This document shows positions 1-7,030 of a DNA stretch of 10,651 nucleotides, piece by piece (position 1 is the first letter of the stretch; each line of letters begins with the position of its first letter). This DNA is from an uncultured Alphaproteobacteria bacterium (GTDB taxonomy: Bacteria > Pseudomonadota > Alphaproteobacteria > RF32 > CAG-239). Both the position numbers and the translations under genes were made by a program. Location of the stretch: positions 1 through 10,651 of the forward strand of contig CAJTWX010000056.1 of the NCBI GenBank assembly GCA_910580155.1. Reading direction: 5' to 3'. Below the pieces are notes generated by a model. It was not told the origin of the DNA. It saw only the letters and a program-made list of their open reading frames with translations, and searched no databases.

Positions 1-1
1 C

Positions 2-691
2 CCCTATAAACGCGGCGAACAACCCTTCACCCCCGAAGCAGCCCAACAAATCCTCCAGTCCACAAATCACAAAAAGAACATCTTTGACACCCTCCAACTC
101 ATCGCCGCCCTCCCCCTAACCGAACAAGCCGCTTTCAAAGAAATCATCCTCTCCATCTTCGACCATCGCGAACAACCAAACGACACCATCATCCTCGGCA
201 AAAAACTCGCTTATGCCAACGGCGTTAGAGACGAGCTTAAAACGCTCATTACCCAAGCAAAAAAATATAGTTATGATGAAGACTGCATATTTTATCATTC
301 GGGTATGAATCAAAAAAGCTATATATGTGTGCAAACAGAACCTGATTTATCAAAATATCCCGAAGAGGCATCGGTTATCTGCACCGGTAAAAACATAACA
401 TTTATCGGAGGAAACCCGACCATCAAAGATTTGAAATTTACAGAAGGCGCCAGTGTAGACCTTGCTCTATGCGTTCTTCCTCAAAACATAGATTTTTCAA
501 TGTGTCGAGATGTATCGGAATTTGTTGCAAATTATAATAATGTAAAAACGATTACATTTAAAAACCAACAGCAGATGGAAAAAAACAGCCTTGAAATCCC
601 CTCCGACTGGCAAGGCAAAATAATCTTCACAGAAGAAAAAACTCTAGAAAACGAATTACCCCCGATAATCAACCGCGGCACTTCCCGCTGA
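2..691 (+). CDS. Unrecognised protein, C-terminal part (5' end outside window)
   Basis: The reading frame is open from the first full codon at base 2 to the TGA at 689-691, giving 229 residues with no start inside the open part. The ATG at 305 is therefore probably internal and not the true start. The first ~80 residues look helical and polar (for example TPEAAQQILQ and LTEQAAFKEIIL). The last ~125 alternate short hydrophobic strands with turns (for example ASVICTGKNITFIGG and VKTITFKN), which suggests a repeat-based beta or leucine-rich-repeat-like fold; this is inference. No catalytic motif, signal peptide or membrane segment is visible. Codons in the first ~240 bases end mostly in C on a G-poor coding strand, while the middle of the gene is AT-rich. 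I do not recognise the family. The gene converges with priA across a repeat-filled gap. Confidence 0.7.
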   Translation, partial: PYKRGEQPFTPEAAQQILQSTNHKKNIFDTLQLIAALPLTEQAAFKEIILSIFDHREQPNDTIILGKKLAYANGVRDELKTLITQAKKYSYDEDCIFYHSGMNQKSYICVQTEPDLSKYPEEASVICTGKNITFIGGNPTIKDLKFTEGASVDLALCVLPQNIDFSMCRDVSEFVANYNNVKTITFKNQQQMEKNSLEIPSDWQGKIIFTEEKTLENELPPIINRGTSR

Positions 692-746
692 TATTATATT
701 TTCCATCCTCACCACCACAGTCAAAGTCAAAAAAACTGCCTCAATA

Positions 747-879
747 TCTCCCCCTCTCCTATCCTCCCCCGCCAAGGGGGAGGAAGCCCTTGAAGCACAC
801 GCCTCCTCTTTCCTCGGCGAACGGAACTATCTTCCTTAACCTCCTCCCCCCTGGAGGGGGAGGTAAGGGAGAGGGGGAT
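747..879. repeat. Pair of inverted GC-rich palindromic repeats
   Basis: Two copies of a roughly 37-base element face each other. The arm at 747-783, read on the minus strand, matches the arm at 843-879 with a few substitutions and one indel. Each arm contains its own hairpin with the same 8-base stem, CCTCCCCC / GGGGGAGG: 763-770 with 776-783 (loop GCCAA), and 843-850 with 856-863 (loop CTGGA). Each arm also carries a purine-rich tail of the form GGAGAGGGGGA. The 59 bases between the arms show no gene. The whole could fold into one long hairpin or two small ones, in either direction. A related, more degenerate copy lies at 10521-10558. This looks like a dispersed non-coding repeat of REP or MITE type. 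It sits between two converging genes, where its hairpins could also end transcription. No flanking target duplication was identified. Confidence 0.75.
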
Positions 880-1036
880 ACAAAGTATCATCATAGCCAC
901 CGCGTAACGGTATACGCTCTCCGCCCGCCGCAGCCAAAAGTTATGCAAGTGCCGCTGGCATCCGCAGCTAAAGTAAACCCCAACAAGTTGGGCGCAGCCC
1001 TAATCGTTGCAGGTGCGGCTCGCACTGCCGTTGGCA
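880..1036. other. Rest of convergent intergenic gap, GC-rich, no supported gene
   Basis: This stretch lies between the repeat pair and the priA stop codon. It holds short inverted repeats: GCGTA 902-906 with TACGC 913-917; CCCAAC 979-984 with GTTGGG 987-992; and GGGC 990-993 with GCCC 997-1000. Open frames cross it on both strands but start inside the GC-rich repeat or inside priA and have no convincing ribosome binding site, so they are not called as genes. Its Ala/Gly-rich translation on both strands and its position beside the palindromic repeats suggest it may belong to the same larger repeat unit; that is inference. Confidence 0.4.
969..992 (-). terminator. Possible weak terminator after priA
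   Basis: Read on the minus strand about 45 bases past the priA stop, the sequence CCCAA-CTTG-TTGGG forms a 5-base-pair hairpin (988-992 with 979-983) followed by a T-rich run, GTTTACTTT. The stem is short and the T run is broken by A and C, so this would be a weak intrinsic terminator at best. Read-through into the larger inverted repeat at 747-879 is possible. Confidence 0.25.
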
Positions 1037-3217
1037 CTACATAAAGGAGTAGGGGTTGATGTCGATGTCGACGCGAACGTTGCTCTTGATTTTGACCATC
1101 GCGAGCCACTTTTTCAAGACTTCTTGGATGTTGATGTTTTTGGCGGTTTTGAGCAAAAGCCGATAGCGGTAGCGCCCGCGCAAAAGGTTCATCGGGGCAG
1201 GGGCGGGGCCGAGCGTTTCAATCAAACCGGTGTTTGGTGCGCACTTACCGAGATAATAGGCCGCAGCTTCTGCCGCTTGCTGATTGGCCGAAGAAATAAT
1301 CAACGCCGCAAGCTTGCCGTATGGGGGCATTTTCAAAAACCGGCGCGATGTTTTTTCAATCTCAATAAACGCCTCGCGGTTGTGCTGAATAACCGCTTGC
1401 AAAACGAGATTGTCGGGGTAGAGCGTTTGCAGATAAACTACGCCTTTTTTAGCACCGCGCCCCGCACGTCCCGAAACCTGTGCCAACAGTTGAAACGTCT
1501 GCTCGCTTGCGCGCAAATCCGTGCCCATTAGGCCCAGGTCGGCGTCAATAACGCCCACCAGCGTTAAGTCGGGGAAGTTATGCCCTTTGGCTAAAATCTG
1601 CGTGCCGATGAGAATATCCACCTCTTTGTTCGCCGTTTGATGAATAACCTCGGAAATCGCTTTGTAATTGGTGGTAATGTCTGAAGATAAAATCGCTGTG
1701 CGCGCGGTCGGAAAGCGTTTTGCGACCTCTTCGGCAATGCGCTCCACTCCCGGGCCGCAAGCCGTCAGTCCGTCTTCAGAGCTGCACTCGGGGCAACGCT
1801 TGGGCGTAAACATCTTAAAGCCGCAGTGATGGCAAATAAGCTCGCCGGTGATGCGGTGTTCGGCAAGCCACGCCGTGCAGTGCGGGCATTGAAAACGGTG
1901 TCCGCAGTCACGGCAGATTAAGAGTGGCGCATACCCGCGGCGGTTGAGAAACAGCATTGACTGCTCGCCGCGCTCCAGATTGTGCTGCAATTCATCCACC
2001 AGTGTCGGCGCCATAAACGAAACGCCCCACTCGCCTTTTTGCGGTTTGTCCTTTTTAAGGTCAATAATCTTAATCTCGGGCAACACGGCTTTGGCATAAC
2101 GCTTGGTGAGCTTCACGCAATCATATTTGCCTTCTTCCACGTTGACAATCGTTTCCAAATCCGGCGTGGCGGTAGAGAGGATAACCGGAATTTTCTCCAA
2201 ATGGGCGCGCAAAACCGCCATATCCCGCCCCTGATAGGTCACCAAGCTTTCCTGCTTAAACGAATGGTCGTGGCTCTCGTCCACAACAATAATTCCCAAA
2301 TCAGCATAAGGCAAAAACAGCGCCGACCGCGCCCCCACCACCACTTTGGCTTGGTTGCGTGCTGCCGCTTTCCACGTCTTAGCTTTGTCTTTAACGCCCA
2401 CTTCCGAGTGCCAGATATAGGGGGTGACGCCAAACCGGTTTTCAAAACGCTTGAGCCATTGCGAGGTTAAGGAAATTTCGGGCACGAGAACGAGCACCTG
2501 CTTGCCGAGCGAAAGCGCCTCTGCCACAGCCTCAAAATAAACTTCGGTCTTACCCGAACCGGTCACGCCGTCCAAAAGTGTTGCCGAAAAGCCGTTATTA
2601 ACTTTGCGCACCAAAATATCCGCCGCCGCCTGCTGCTCTTCAGTGAGGTTCACCTGCCGGCATAAGTCGACTTTTTGCTCTTCGCTTTCTTCGTTAATAA
2701 GCATTTCGCGTTTGTAAAGAAATCCGCTTTTAATCATCGCGCCGATAACATTTTCGCTGGCGCCCGTCGCCTCAATAATCGCCTCTTTCTCTGCCTCATA
2801 GCCGTTTGCCAAAAAGTCAAACACCGCCTGCCGCGCGGGAGTAATGCGAATTCCCTGCAGGTTTTCGTTTTTTATCTTTAATCCATAAAGGGTCACTTTT
2901 TGCTTCGGCAGTTGATTGGTCTTTTGCCCCAAAACCATTTTTAAAACCAAACCGAGCGGTGAAAGGTTATATTCCGCAACCTTGCCGATAAACGTTATCA
3001 TCGCAGCCGAGAGTTTCGGAAGCTCGGGAATATCTTTAATCGCCTTAATTTTTTTCGGGTCAATCTCCGCAGTCTGTCCGATTTTCCATATCACGCCGGC
3101 AAGCTCTTCCCTCCCGAACGGCACAATCACAATCTGCCCGACCGAAAGCGCCTCATCGGCTGCATAATCAAACACATCGTTAAAGGGCAGGGGCAGAAGA
3201 ACGCCGTAAATCGCCAT
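1037..3217 (-). CDS. priA: Primosomal protein N', replication restart helicase PriA
   Basis: PriA is a superfamily 2 3'-to-5' DNA helicase that binds stalled or repaired forks and reloads DnaB so that replication restarts away from the origin. The 726-residue length is normal for the family. The N-terminal ~100 residues (from MAIYGVLLPLPFNDVFDY) match the 3'-end-binding domain. Walker A is GVTGSGKT at 217-224. The Walker B/DEAH-type box is DESH at 313-316 (DEEH is more usual). Motif STATPD is at 348-353, motif V (GTQILAKGHNFP) begins near 538, and motif VI (VSGRAGRG) is near 581. Eight zinc-ligand cysteines sit in four CxxC pairs: 435/438, 444/447, 462/465 and 475/478. The C-terminus VDIDINP is typical. 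The start lies 6 bases after the ChpT-like gene's stop codon, and a GGAGA sequence overlaps that gene's end, so the two are probably co-transcribed. All key residues are present and the protein should be functional. Confidence 0.97.
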   Translation of the reverse strand: MAIYGVLLPLPFNDVFDYAADEALSVGQIVIVPFGREELAGVIWKIGQTAEIDPKKIKAIKDIPELPKLSAAMITFIGKVAEYNLSPLGLVLKMVLGQKTNQLPKQKVTLYGLKIKNENLQGIRITPARQAVFDFLANGYEAEKEAIIEATGASENVIGAMIKSGFLYKREMLINEESEEQKVDLCRQVNLTEEQQAAADILVRKVNNGFSATLLDGVTGSGKTEVYFEAVAEALSLGKQVLVLVPEISLTSQWLKRFENRFGVTPYIWHSEVGVKDKAKTWKAAARNQAKVVVGARSALFLPYADLGIIVVDESHDHSFKQESLVTYQGRDMAVLRAHLEKIPVILSTATPDLETIVNVEEGKYDCVKLTKRYAKAVLPEIKIIDLKKDKPQKGEWGVSFMAPTLVDELQHNLERGEQSMLFLNRRGYAPLLICRDCGHRFQCPHCTAWLAEHRITGELICHHCGFKMFTPKRCPECSSEDGLTACGPGVERIAEEVAKRFPTARTAILSSDITTNYKAISEVIHQTANKEVDILIGTQILAKGHNFPDLTLVGVIDADLGLMGTDLRASEQTFQLLAQVSGRAGRGAKKGVVYLQTLYPDNLVLQAVIQHNREAFIEIEKTSRRFLKMPPYGKLAALIISSANQQAAEAAAYYLGKCAPNTGLIETLGPAPAPMNLLRGRYRYRLLLKTAKNINIQEVLKKWLAMVKIKSNVRVDIDINPYSFM

Positions 3218-3223
3218 CGGCTG

Positions 3224-3823
3224 TTAATCTCCGATAACCAATGTTTCGCCGTTAAGCCGGATAGCAACGCCGCTCTTGTTCAGATAAGACAGCAGATAAT
3301 ACAGCGGCGCGTAAGAAGATGCGTTTTCTTCCGGCTCTTCGCCGTTTAAAACCTTGCCGATGTTTGCAAGCTTTGCGCCGTTTAAGGGCGCAGGCGATTC
3401 GGGCGTTATCAGCAGGGCGCTTTCCGTCTGCGAAACGTGCACTTTCCCCCCCTTGATAATAACATCCGCCATCATCATCACAGCCGGCATTACAAGTTTA
3501 TAAATTTTCGGCGTTTCAATCGTCAACGCAAGGCTTATCGGCGTGTTCGGATTGCCAAGCGTTAAAAGATAATTGGCAATTATTTCTTCAAGCTCAGCAA
3601 GTGTTTTGATCGCTGCATTGGAAAGTCCGAAACAAAGCCGGAAAAACTTAAGCCGTCTGCTCAATACCTTAGAACTGAAATTTAAGATGTTGCCAATGTC
3701 TTCTTTATCTTCCTCATCGCCTTCGTTCAAAAGTTCCACGGCGTTTGCAACTGCACCGATATTGCCGATAAGGTCGTGCGACAAACGTGTTGTCAAAATT
3801 TCGCTTAATGTTGTTTCATTCAT
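3224..3823 (-). CDS. chpT: ChpT-like histidine phosphotransferase
   Basis: This is a 199-residue protein of the alphaproteobacterial ChpT family, cytoplasmic dimers that pass phosphate from the hybrid kinase CckA to the response regulators CtrA and CpdR, controlling cell cycle and development. The N-terminus carries the diagnostic phospho-acceptor segment RLSHDLIGNIGA, with the likely phosphorylated His at residue 16. The paired helix of the DHp-like hairpin is at about 50-66 (SSKVLSRRLKFFRLCFG). Residues ~75-199 fit the degenerate ATPase-like domain of ChpT; no N/G-box ATP-binding motifs are visible, as expected for a phosphotransferase rather than a kinase. AACAGGA lies about 8 bases before the ATG and supports the start. 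The upstream secreted-protein gene ends 27 bases away and priA begins 6 bases after the stop, so this is the middle gene of a leftward operon. The assignment rests on the His motif and overall pattern; divergence is considerable. Confidence 0.82.
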   Translation of the reverse strand: MNETTLSEILTTRLSHDLIGNIGAVANAVELLNEGDEEDKEDIGNILNFSSKVLSRRLKFFRLCFGLSNAAIKTLAELEEIIANYLLTLGNPNTPISLALTIETPKIYKLVMPAVMMMADVIIKGGKVHVSQTESALLITPESPAPLNGAKLANIGKVLNGEEPEENASSYAPLYYLLSYLNKSGVAIRLNGETLVIGD

Positions 3824-3850
3824 TGTCTAATTCCTGTTAAAAAGCGTCGT

Positions 3851-4819
3851 TTAAAAAGTGTAATAATTGGTGTTTGCAAGGCGCGTGTCTTCGTTAAACA
3901 TCCGCGCCATGTCTAAGTCTTTCAAAAGCGGGTCATTAAGTTCCAGCAAACCGGTTTTGGCTTTCATATAAGGTTTTTTGCCGCCCAGTCCCCATTTTAC
4001 CTCAGAAGTATTGTCCGGCGGACCGTATTTCAGGTCAATCCGTTTCCAAAAATCATAAATCTTAAGATTGTTAATGTATACATTGTTTGAAGCCCTGCTG
4101 TCAGAAAGCGGAACGCTGCTTTTATAAAAAATGCGGTGAGCAAGGTTGCCCGTAAAATTTGATGTGTAATAAATATCAATGCTTTCTTTGGTAGAATAAC
4201 GGTTATAAGTTTCGCGCTCAATAAAGTTATAGCCATTTTCAACCGCCACCTTTGTTGCACAGGCGTTTAGCCGCTCAAAGCCGATAACGCCGTGCTGGCG
4301 GCATAACTCTTCGCCGCGCCATTTAATGAAGTTCGGAATTTCCATATTTTGCACAATCCGTTTATATCCTTGTGCTTCCAGCGTCTTGCCAACCTCTTCG
4401 GGCGTCATCCGGAGCTTAATGCCCGAGATGTCAAAATGCGCGGCATTTTTTCGCTGGCTCACAATAAGTTTGCGGATTTCATCTTCTTCTTCATCGCTCA
4501 TCCCCGCGTCTGTATCTGTCGCCGTTTTTTTCTTATTACCCATAATCAGGCTTTTAAGCCAGTTTTCCGATTCGTTAGTGTCATTTTCAATCGGTTCTGC
4601 CATTTCTTCTTTTCTCTCTGTTTTATCGGCAGCGGTTGATTTGGCAAGGTTTTCAGTCAGTGTATCTTTAACATCCACCTCAATTTCAGGTTCGGCAGTT
4701 TCATTTTTCTTTTCAAACAGCAGCAAATCCATCTCTGACTGCGCCAAAACCGGAGCAGCCCTTAAAAGCCCTCCTGATAAACACAATATTGCTAAAATTA
4801 ACCTACTGTTTAAACGCAT
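3851..4819 (-). CDS. Secreted protein of unknown function, acidic linker plus C-terminal domain
   Basis: The protein has 322 residues. It begins with a clear Sec signal peptide: basic MRLNSR, a hydrophobic core ILAILCLSGGLL, and a signal peptidase I site after VLA near residue 26. There is no lipobox, so it is probably periplasmic or outer-membrane-associated. Residues ~35-115 are highly charged and low in complexity, likely a disordered linker. From ~125 a folded domain begins with ISGIKLRMTPEEVGKTLEAQGY. This GI-x-L-x-MTPEEV...L...GY pattern resembles short motifs in small envelope proteins of SmpA/BamE type, but that link is weak. Two cysteines (in ELCRQ and NACAT) could form a disulfide. 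A later segment DLKYGPPD is strand-turn-like. AGGAATAGGAAA before the ATG serves as ribosome binding site. It heads the leftward cluster with the ChpT-like gene and priA. Function unknown. Confidence 0.85.
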   Translation of the reverse strand: MRLNSRLILAILCLSGGLLRAAPVLAQSEMDLLLFEKKNETAEPEIEVDVKDTLTENLAKSTAADKTERKEEMAEPIENDTNESENWLKSLIMGNKKKTATDTDAGMSDEEEDEIRKLIVSQRKNAAHFDISGIKLRMTPEEVGKTLEAQGYKRIVQNMEIPNFIKWRGEELCRQHGVIGFERLNACATKVAVENGYNFIERETYNRYSTKESIDIYYTSNFTGNLAHRIFYKSSVPLSDSRASNNVYINNLKIYDFWKRIDLKYGPPDNTSEVKWGLGGKKPYMKAKTGLLELNDPLLKDLDMARMFNEDTRLANTNYYTF

Positions 4820-4840
4820 TTTCCTATTCCTGTTTCCGCC

Positions 4841-4849
4841 ATTATAACA
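4841..4849 (-). promoter_or_regulatory. Extended -10 promoter for the leftward cluster
   Basis: On the minus strand the sequence reads TGTTATAAT: a perfect TATAAT -10 element (4841-4846) with the TGn extension (4847-4849). It lies 21 bases before the ATG of the secreted-protein gene, which implies a very short leader. No good -35 is seen at the usual distance (the hexamer there is GATGAT), which is acceptable for an extended -10 promoter. It would drive the secreted protein, the ChpT-like gene and priA. Confidence 0.5.
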
Positions 4850-4881
4850 AAGCTTTTTTAAAAATCATCTAATTTTTAGTA

Positions 4882-4910
4882 TTTACAAACCGAAGATATG
4901 CATTTATAAC
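4882..4910 (+). promoter_or_regulatory. Sigma-70-like promoter for trmFO
   Basis: TTTACA (4882-4887) and TATAAC (4905-4910) are separated by exactly 17 bases, one mismatch each from the consensus hexamers. They lie 27 bases upstream of the trmFO ATG at 4938. The ribosome binding site AGAAAGGA (4924-4931) follows. This promoter and the leftward extended -10 share a 118-base divergent intergenic region. Confidence 0.6.
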
Positions 4911-4937
4911 CGTAAAGCATAACAGAAAGGATAAAAT

Positions 4938-6287
4938 ATGGAATTGAAAGCAAATGTTATCGGGGCAGGGCTGGCCGGAGCGGAAGCGGCTTGGCAGTTG
5001 GCAGAGTGCGGCGTTTCAGTCACGCTTTATGATATGAAACCGCACAAACGCTCGCCAGCGCATAAGGCAGATACGTTTGCTGAGCTGGTGTGCTCTAATT
5101 CCCTGCGCTCGGATGATTATGTGAATAATGCTGTCGGCCTGCTGCATCAGGAAATGCGGTTGGCAAAATCGCTGGTGATGGAAAGCGCGGATGTCAATAA
5201 AGTTCCCGCCGGTGGCGCGCTGGCTGTAGATAGAAACGGCTTTTCCGAGTACATTACCGCCAAATTGCGCGCTCACCCGAATATCACAATTGTTGAAAAA
5301 GAAATAACCGAACTTCCTGCAGCGGAAGAAGGATTGAGTATTATTGCCACCGGCCCGCTCACCTCCGAGTCGTTGGCCGCGGACATATCCGCGGTTATCG
5401 GTGGCGAAAAGCTGTCGTTTTATGACGCGATTGCGCCGGTGGTTTATAAAGACAGTATAGATTTTACCAAAGCGTGGTACCAGTCGCGTTATGATAAAGG
5501 CGATAAGTTTGACTATATAAACTGTCCGCTGGATAAAGAACAGTACGAAGCGTTTGTTGACGCGCTTTTGAGCGGTGAAAAAGCCGAGTTTCACGACTTT
5601 GAAAAGCCCGAATATTTTGACGGATGCTTGCCTGTGGAGGTAATGGCAGAGCGGGGCAGGGATACGCTGATGTACGGGCCGATGAAACCGGTCGGACTGA
5701 CCAATCCGCATAGCGAAGAAAAACCGTACGCAGTCGTGCAGCTTAGGCAGGATAATAAAGAAGATACGCTGCGCAATCTGGTCGGGTTTCAAACCAAACT
5801 CAAACACCACGAACAGGTACGCATTTTTAAGATGATTCCGGGGCTTGAAAATGCCGTATTTGCCCGCTTGGGCGGCATCCATAAAAACACTTTTATCAAG
5901 TCGCCGATTCTCTTGGATAATTATCTGCGCTTAAAATCCCGCCCGCACTTAATGTTTGCGGGGCAGATTACGGGGTGCGAGGGGTATGTCGAGAGCGCGT
6001 CCATCGGTTGGCTTGCAGGCTGTTTTGCGGCCGCTTTACTGAAAGGAAAAGAGCCGGTGCTCCCCCCGCGGGAATGTGCGTTCGGCTGCCAGCTCGCACA
6101 CTTGACCGATGATACGGATATAGAACGCTATCAGCCGATGAACATCAACTTCGGGCTGTTTCCGGAACTTCCGAAAGTGATGACTGCCAAAGGCAAACTG
6201 CGCTATCTGAAAGGAACCGAGAAAAAAGCCGCGCTGACCACCCGCGCGCTTAAAGCCGCAAAGGAATGGCTGGATGGAATTTGCTAA
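4938..6287 (+). CDS. trmFO: tRNA (uracil-54-C5)-methyltransferase, folate/FAD-dependent
   Basis: TrmFO forms 5-methyluridine at position 54 in the T-loop of tRNA, taking carbon from 5,10-methylene-tetrahydrofolate and electrons from FADH2 and NAD(P)H, unlike the SAM-dependent TrmA. The 449-residue length is normal. A dinucleotide-binding motif GAGLAGAEAA is at 9-18. The family signature FAELVCSNSLRSDD contains Cys52, and FDGCLPVEVMAERGRD contains Cys230; these correspond to the two cysteines known to be essential in the family. AGQITGCEGYVESASIGWLAG (in the 340-361 region) is the conserved C-terminal FAD/folate segment. The start is supported by AGAAAGGA 6 bases upstream and a promoter at 4882-4910. 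The last 14 bases overlap the next gene in another frame, so the two are probably translationally coupled. The protein appears intact. Confidence 0.97.
   Translation: MELKANVIGAGLAGAEAAWQLAECGVSVTLYDMKPHKRSPAHKADTFAELVCSNSLRSDDYVNNAVGLLHQEMRLAKSLVMESADVNKVPAGGALAVDRNGFSEYITAKLRAHPNITIVEKEITELPAAEEGLSIIATGPLTSESLAADISAVIGGEKLSFYDAIAPVVYKDSIDFTKAWYQSRYDKGDKFDYINCPLDKEQYEAFVDALLSGEKAEFHDFEKPEYFDGCLPVEVMAERGRDTLMYGPMKPVGLTNPHSEEKPYAVVQLRQDNKEDTLRNLVGFQTKLKHHEQVRIFKMIPGLENAVFARLGGIHKNTFIKSPILLDNYLRLKSRPHLMFAGQITGCEGYVESASIGWLAGCFAAALLKGKEPVLPPRECAFGCQLAHLTDDTDIERYQPMNINFGLFPELPKVMTAKGKLRYLKGTEKKAALTTRALKAAKEWLDGIC
6261..6265 (+). promoter_or_regulatory. Ribosome binding site inside trmFO for the overlapping gene
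   Basis: AAGGA lies 8 bases before the ATG at 6274, inside the last codons of trmFO. It supports choosing 6274 as the start of the downstream gene and indicates coupling of its translation to trmFO. Confidence 0.55.
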
Positions 6288-7014
6288 TCTGCCGCACTGG
6301 AAGTTTTATGCCCGCCTGATACCGGCAAAAGACAGGCGTTTTGTGCTCGCATACCTCCGCTGGCTCAAGCTGTTGGCCTTGCGCGGCACGCACCGCAAGC
6401 CGGTGCACGCCAAAACCTTTAATTATCTCTACCGTGCCGTCAGCCGCGAATGGTCAGCGCATACATTGCTCGGAAACCTTCAAAAAGAATTTATAGCCCG
6501 TAACCTCTCGCTCTCCTTGCTGCTGGAGCTGTTGGACGGTTTCGAATGGCTGTCTGAAAATCGCTATACGCTCTCGTTTGTCAAAGCCTCGCCGATAGCA
6601 CTGCAAATCATCTCTCCGCTTGCGCGTTTGGTTGCGATTTTGAATAATCAGCGTCCGCCTTTTTATCAGCCGTTTGCGAGTCTGATATTTGCCTACGCGA
6701 TTGTGTATATTCTCAACAGTCCCGACCTGCAGCAGATATTGGCGCAATCCCTCTTGCAAACCAACCCTGCCGCGCTTAAAAAACAATTGCCGCTCTTGTT
6801 AAACGATGCAAAACAGGTACTATCGGTCATAACCGGTTTTTGTTTTAAGCTCAAAGTCGCGTTTTATATGGGTTTTTGCCGCCGTTTGATACAAAAAAAT
6901 GCTAACCATACCGAAAATAACATAAATTTTCTTGATTCTGTTAACGCATTTTTATATGGTTTGTGGTATATGCTGATAATAAGGGATAACACCCGCGGAC
7001 TAAATAAACTATAA
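6274..7014 (+). CDS. Unrecognised helical protein between trmFO and a synthase-family gene
   Basis: The protein has 246 residues, is basic and rich in Leu, Phe, Tyr and Arg, and is predicted to be almost entirely alpha-helical. There is no signal peptide. Two stretches are hydrophobic enough for a membrane-associated helix (about 135-149, FASLIFAYAIVYIL; and near 225-235, AFLYGLWYMLII), but neither is decisive. It overlaps trmFO by 14 bases, with AAGGA at 6261-6265, and ends 16 bases before the squalene/phytoene-synthase-family gene. The order of helices, with an N-terminal FYARLIPAKDRRFVLAYLRW and a central SPLARLVAIL...FASLIFAYAIVYIL, loosely recalls non-catalytic members of the squalene/phytoene synthase superfamily such as NDUFAF6-like proteins. 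It contains no Asp-rich motif. That relationship is a guess from pattern; the safe call is a conserved-looking hypothetical protein in the trmFO operon. Confidence 0.8.
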   Translation: MEFANLPHWKFYARLIPAKDRRFVLAYLRWLKLLALRGTHRKPVHAKTFNYLYRAVSREWSAHTLLGNLQKEFIARNLSLSLLLELLDGFEWLSENRYTLSFVKASPIALQIISPLARLVAILNNQRPPFYQPFASLIFAYAIVYILNSPDLQQILAQSLLQTNPAALKKQLPLLLNDAKQVLSVITGFCFKLKVAFYMGFCRRLIQKNANHTENNINFLDSVNAFLYGLWYMLIIRDNTRGLNKL

Positions 7015-7030
7015 AAAGATAGGAATTTCA

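Noticed and set aside
305..691. A complete 128-residue protein starting at 305
   Set aside because: The frame stays open upstream to the window edge with protein-like sequence and no ribosome binding site before this ATG, so it is read as internal to a longer gene.
727..1109. Small open frames on both strands across the repeat region
   Set aside because: Their sequence is the translation of palindromic GC-rich repeats and the priA tail; no ribosome binding sites and no plausible protein features.
1007..1531. Plus-strand open frame of 174 codons
   Set aside because: Antisense shadow of the priA 3' end, which has clear helicase motifs in the opposite frame.
5016..5882. Long open frame (288 codons) on the minus strand
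   Set aside because: It lies wholly inside trmFO on the opposite strand, has no family features and no ribosome binding site, and is explained by the codon use of trmFO.
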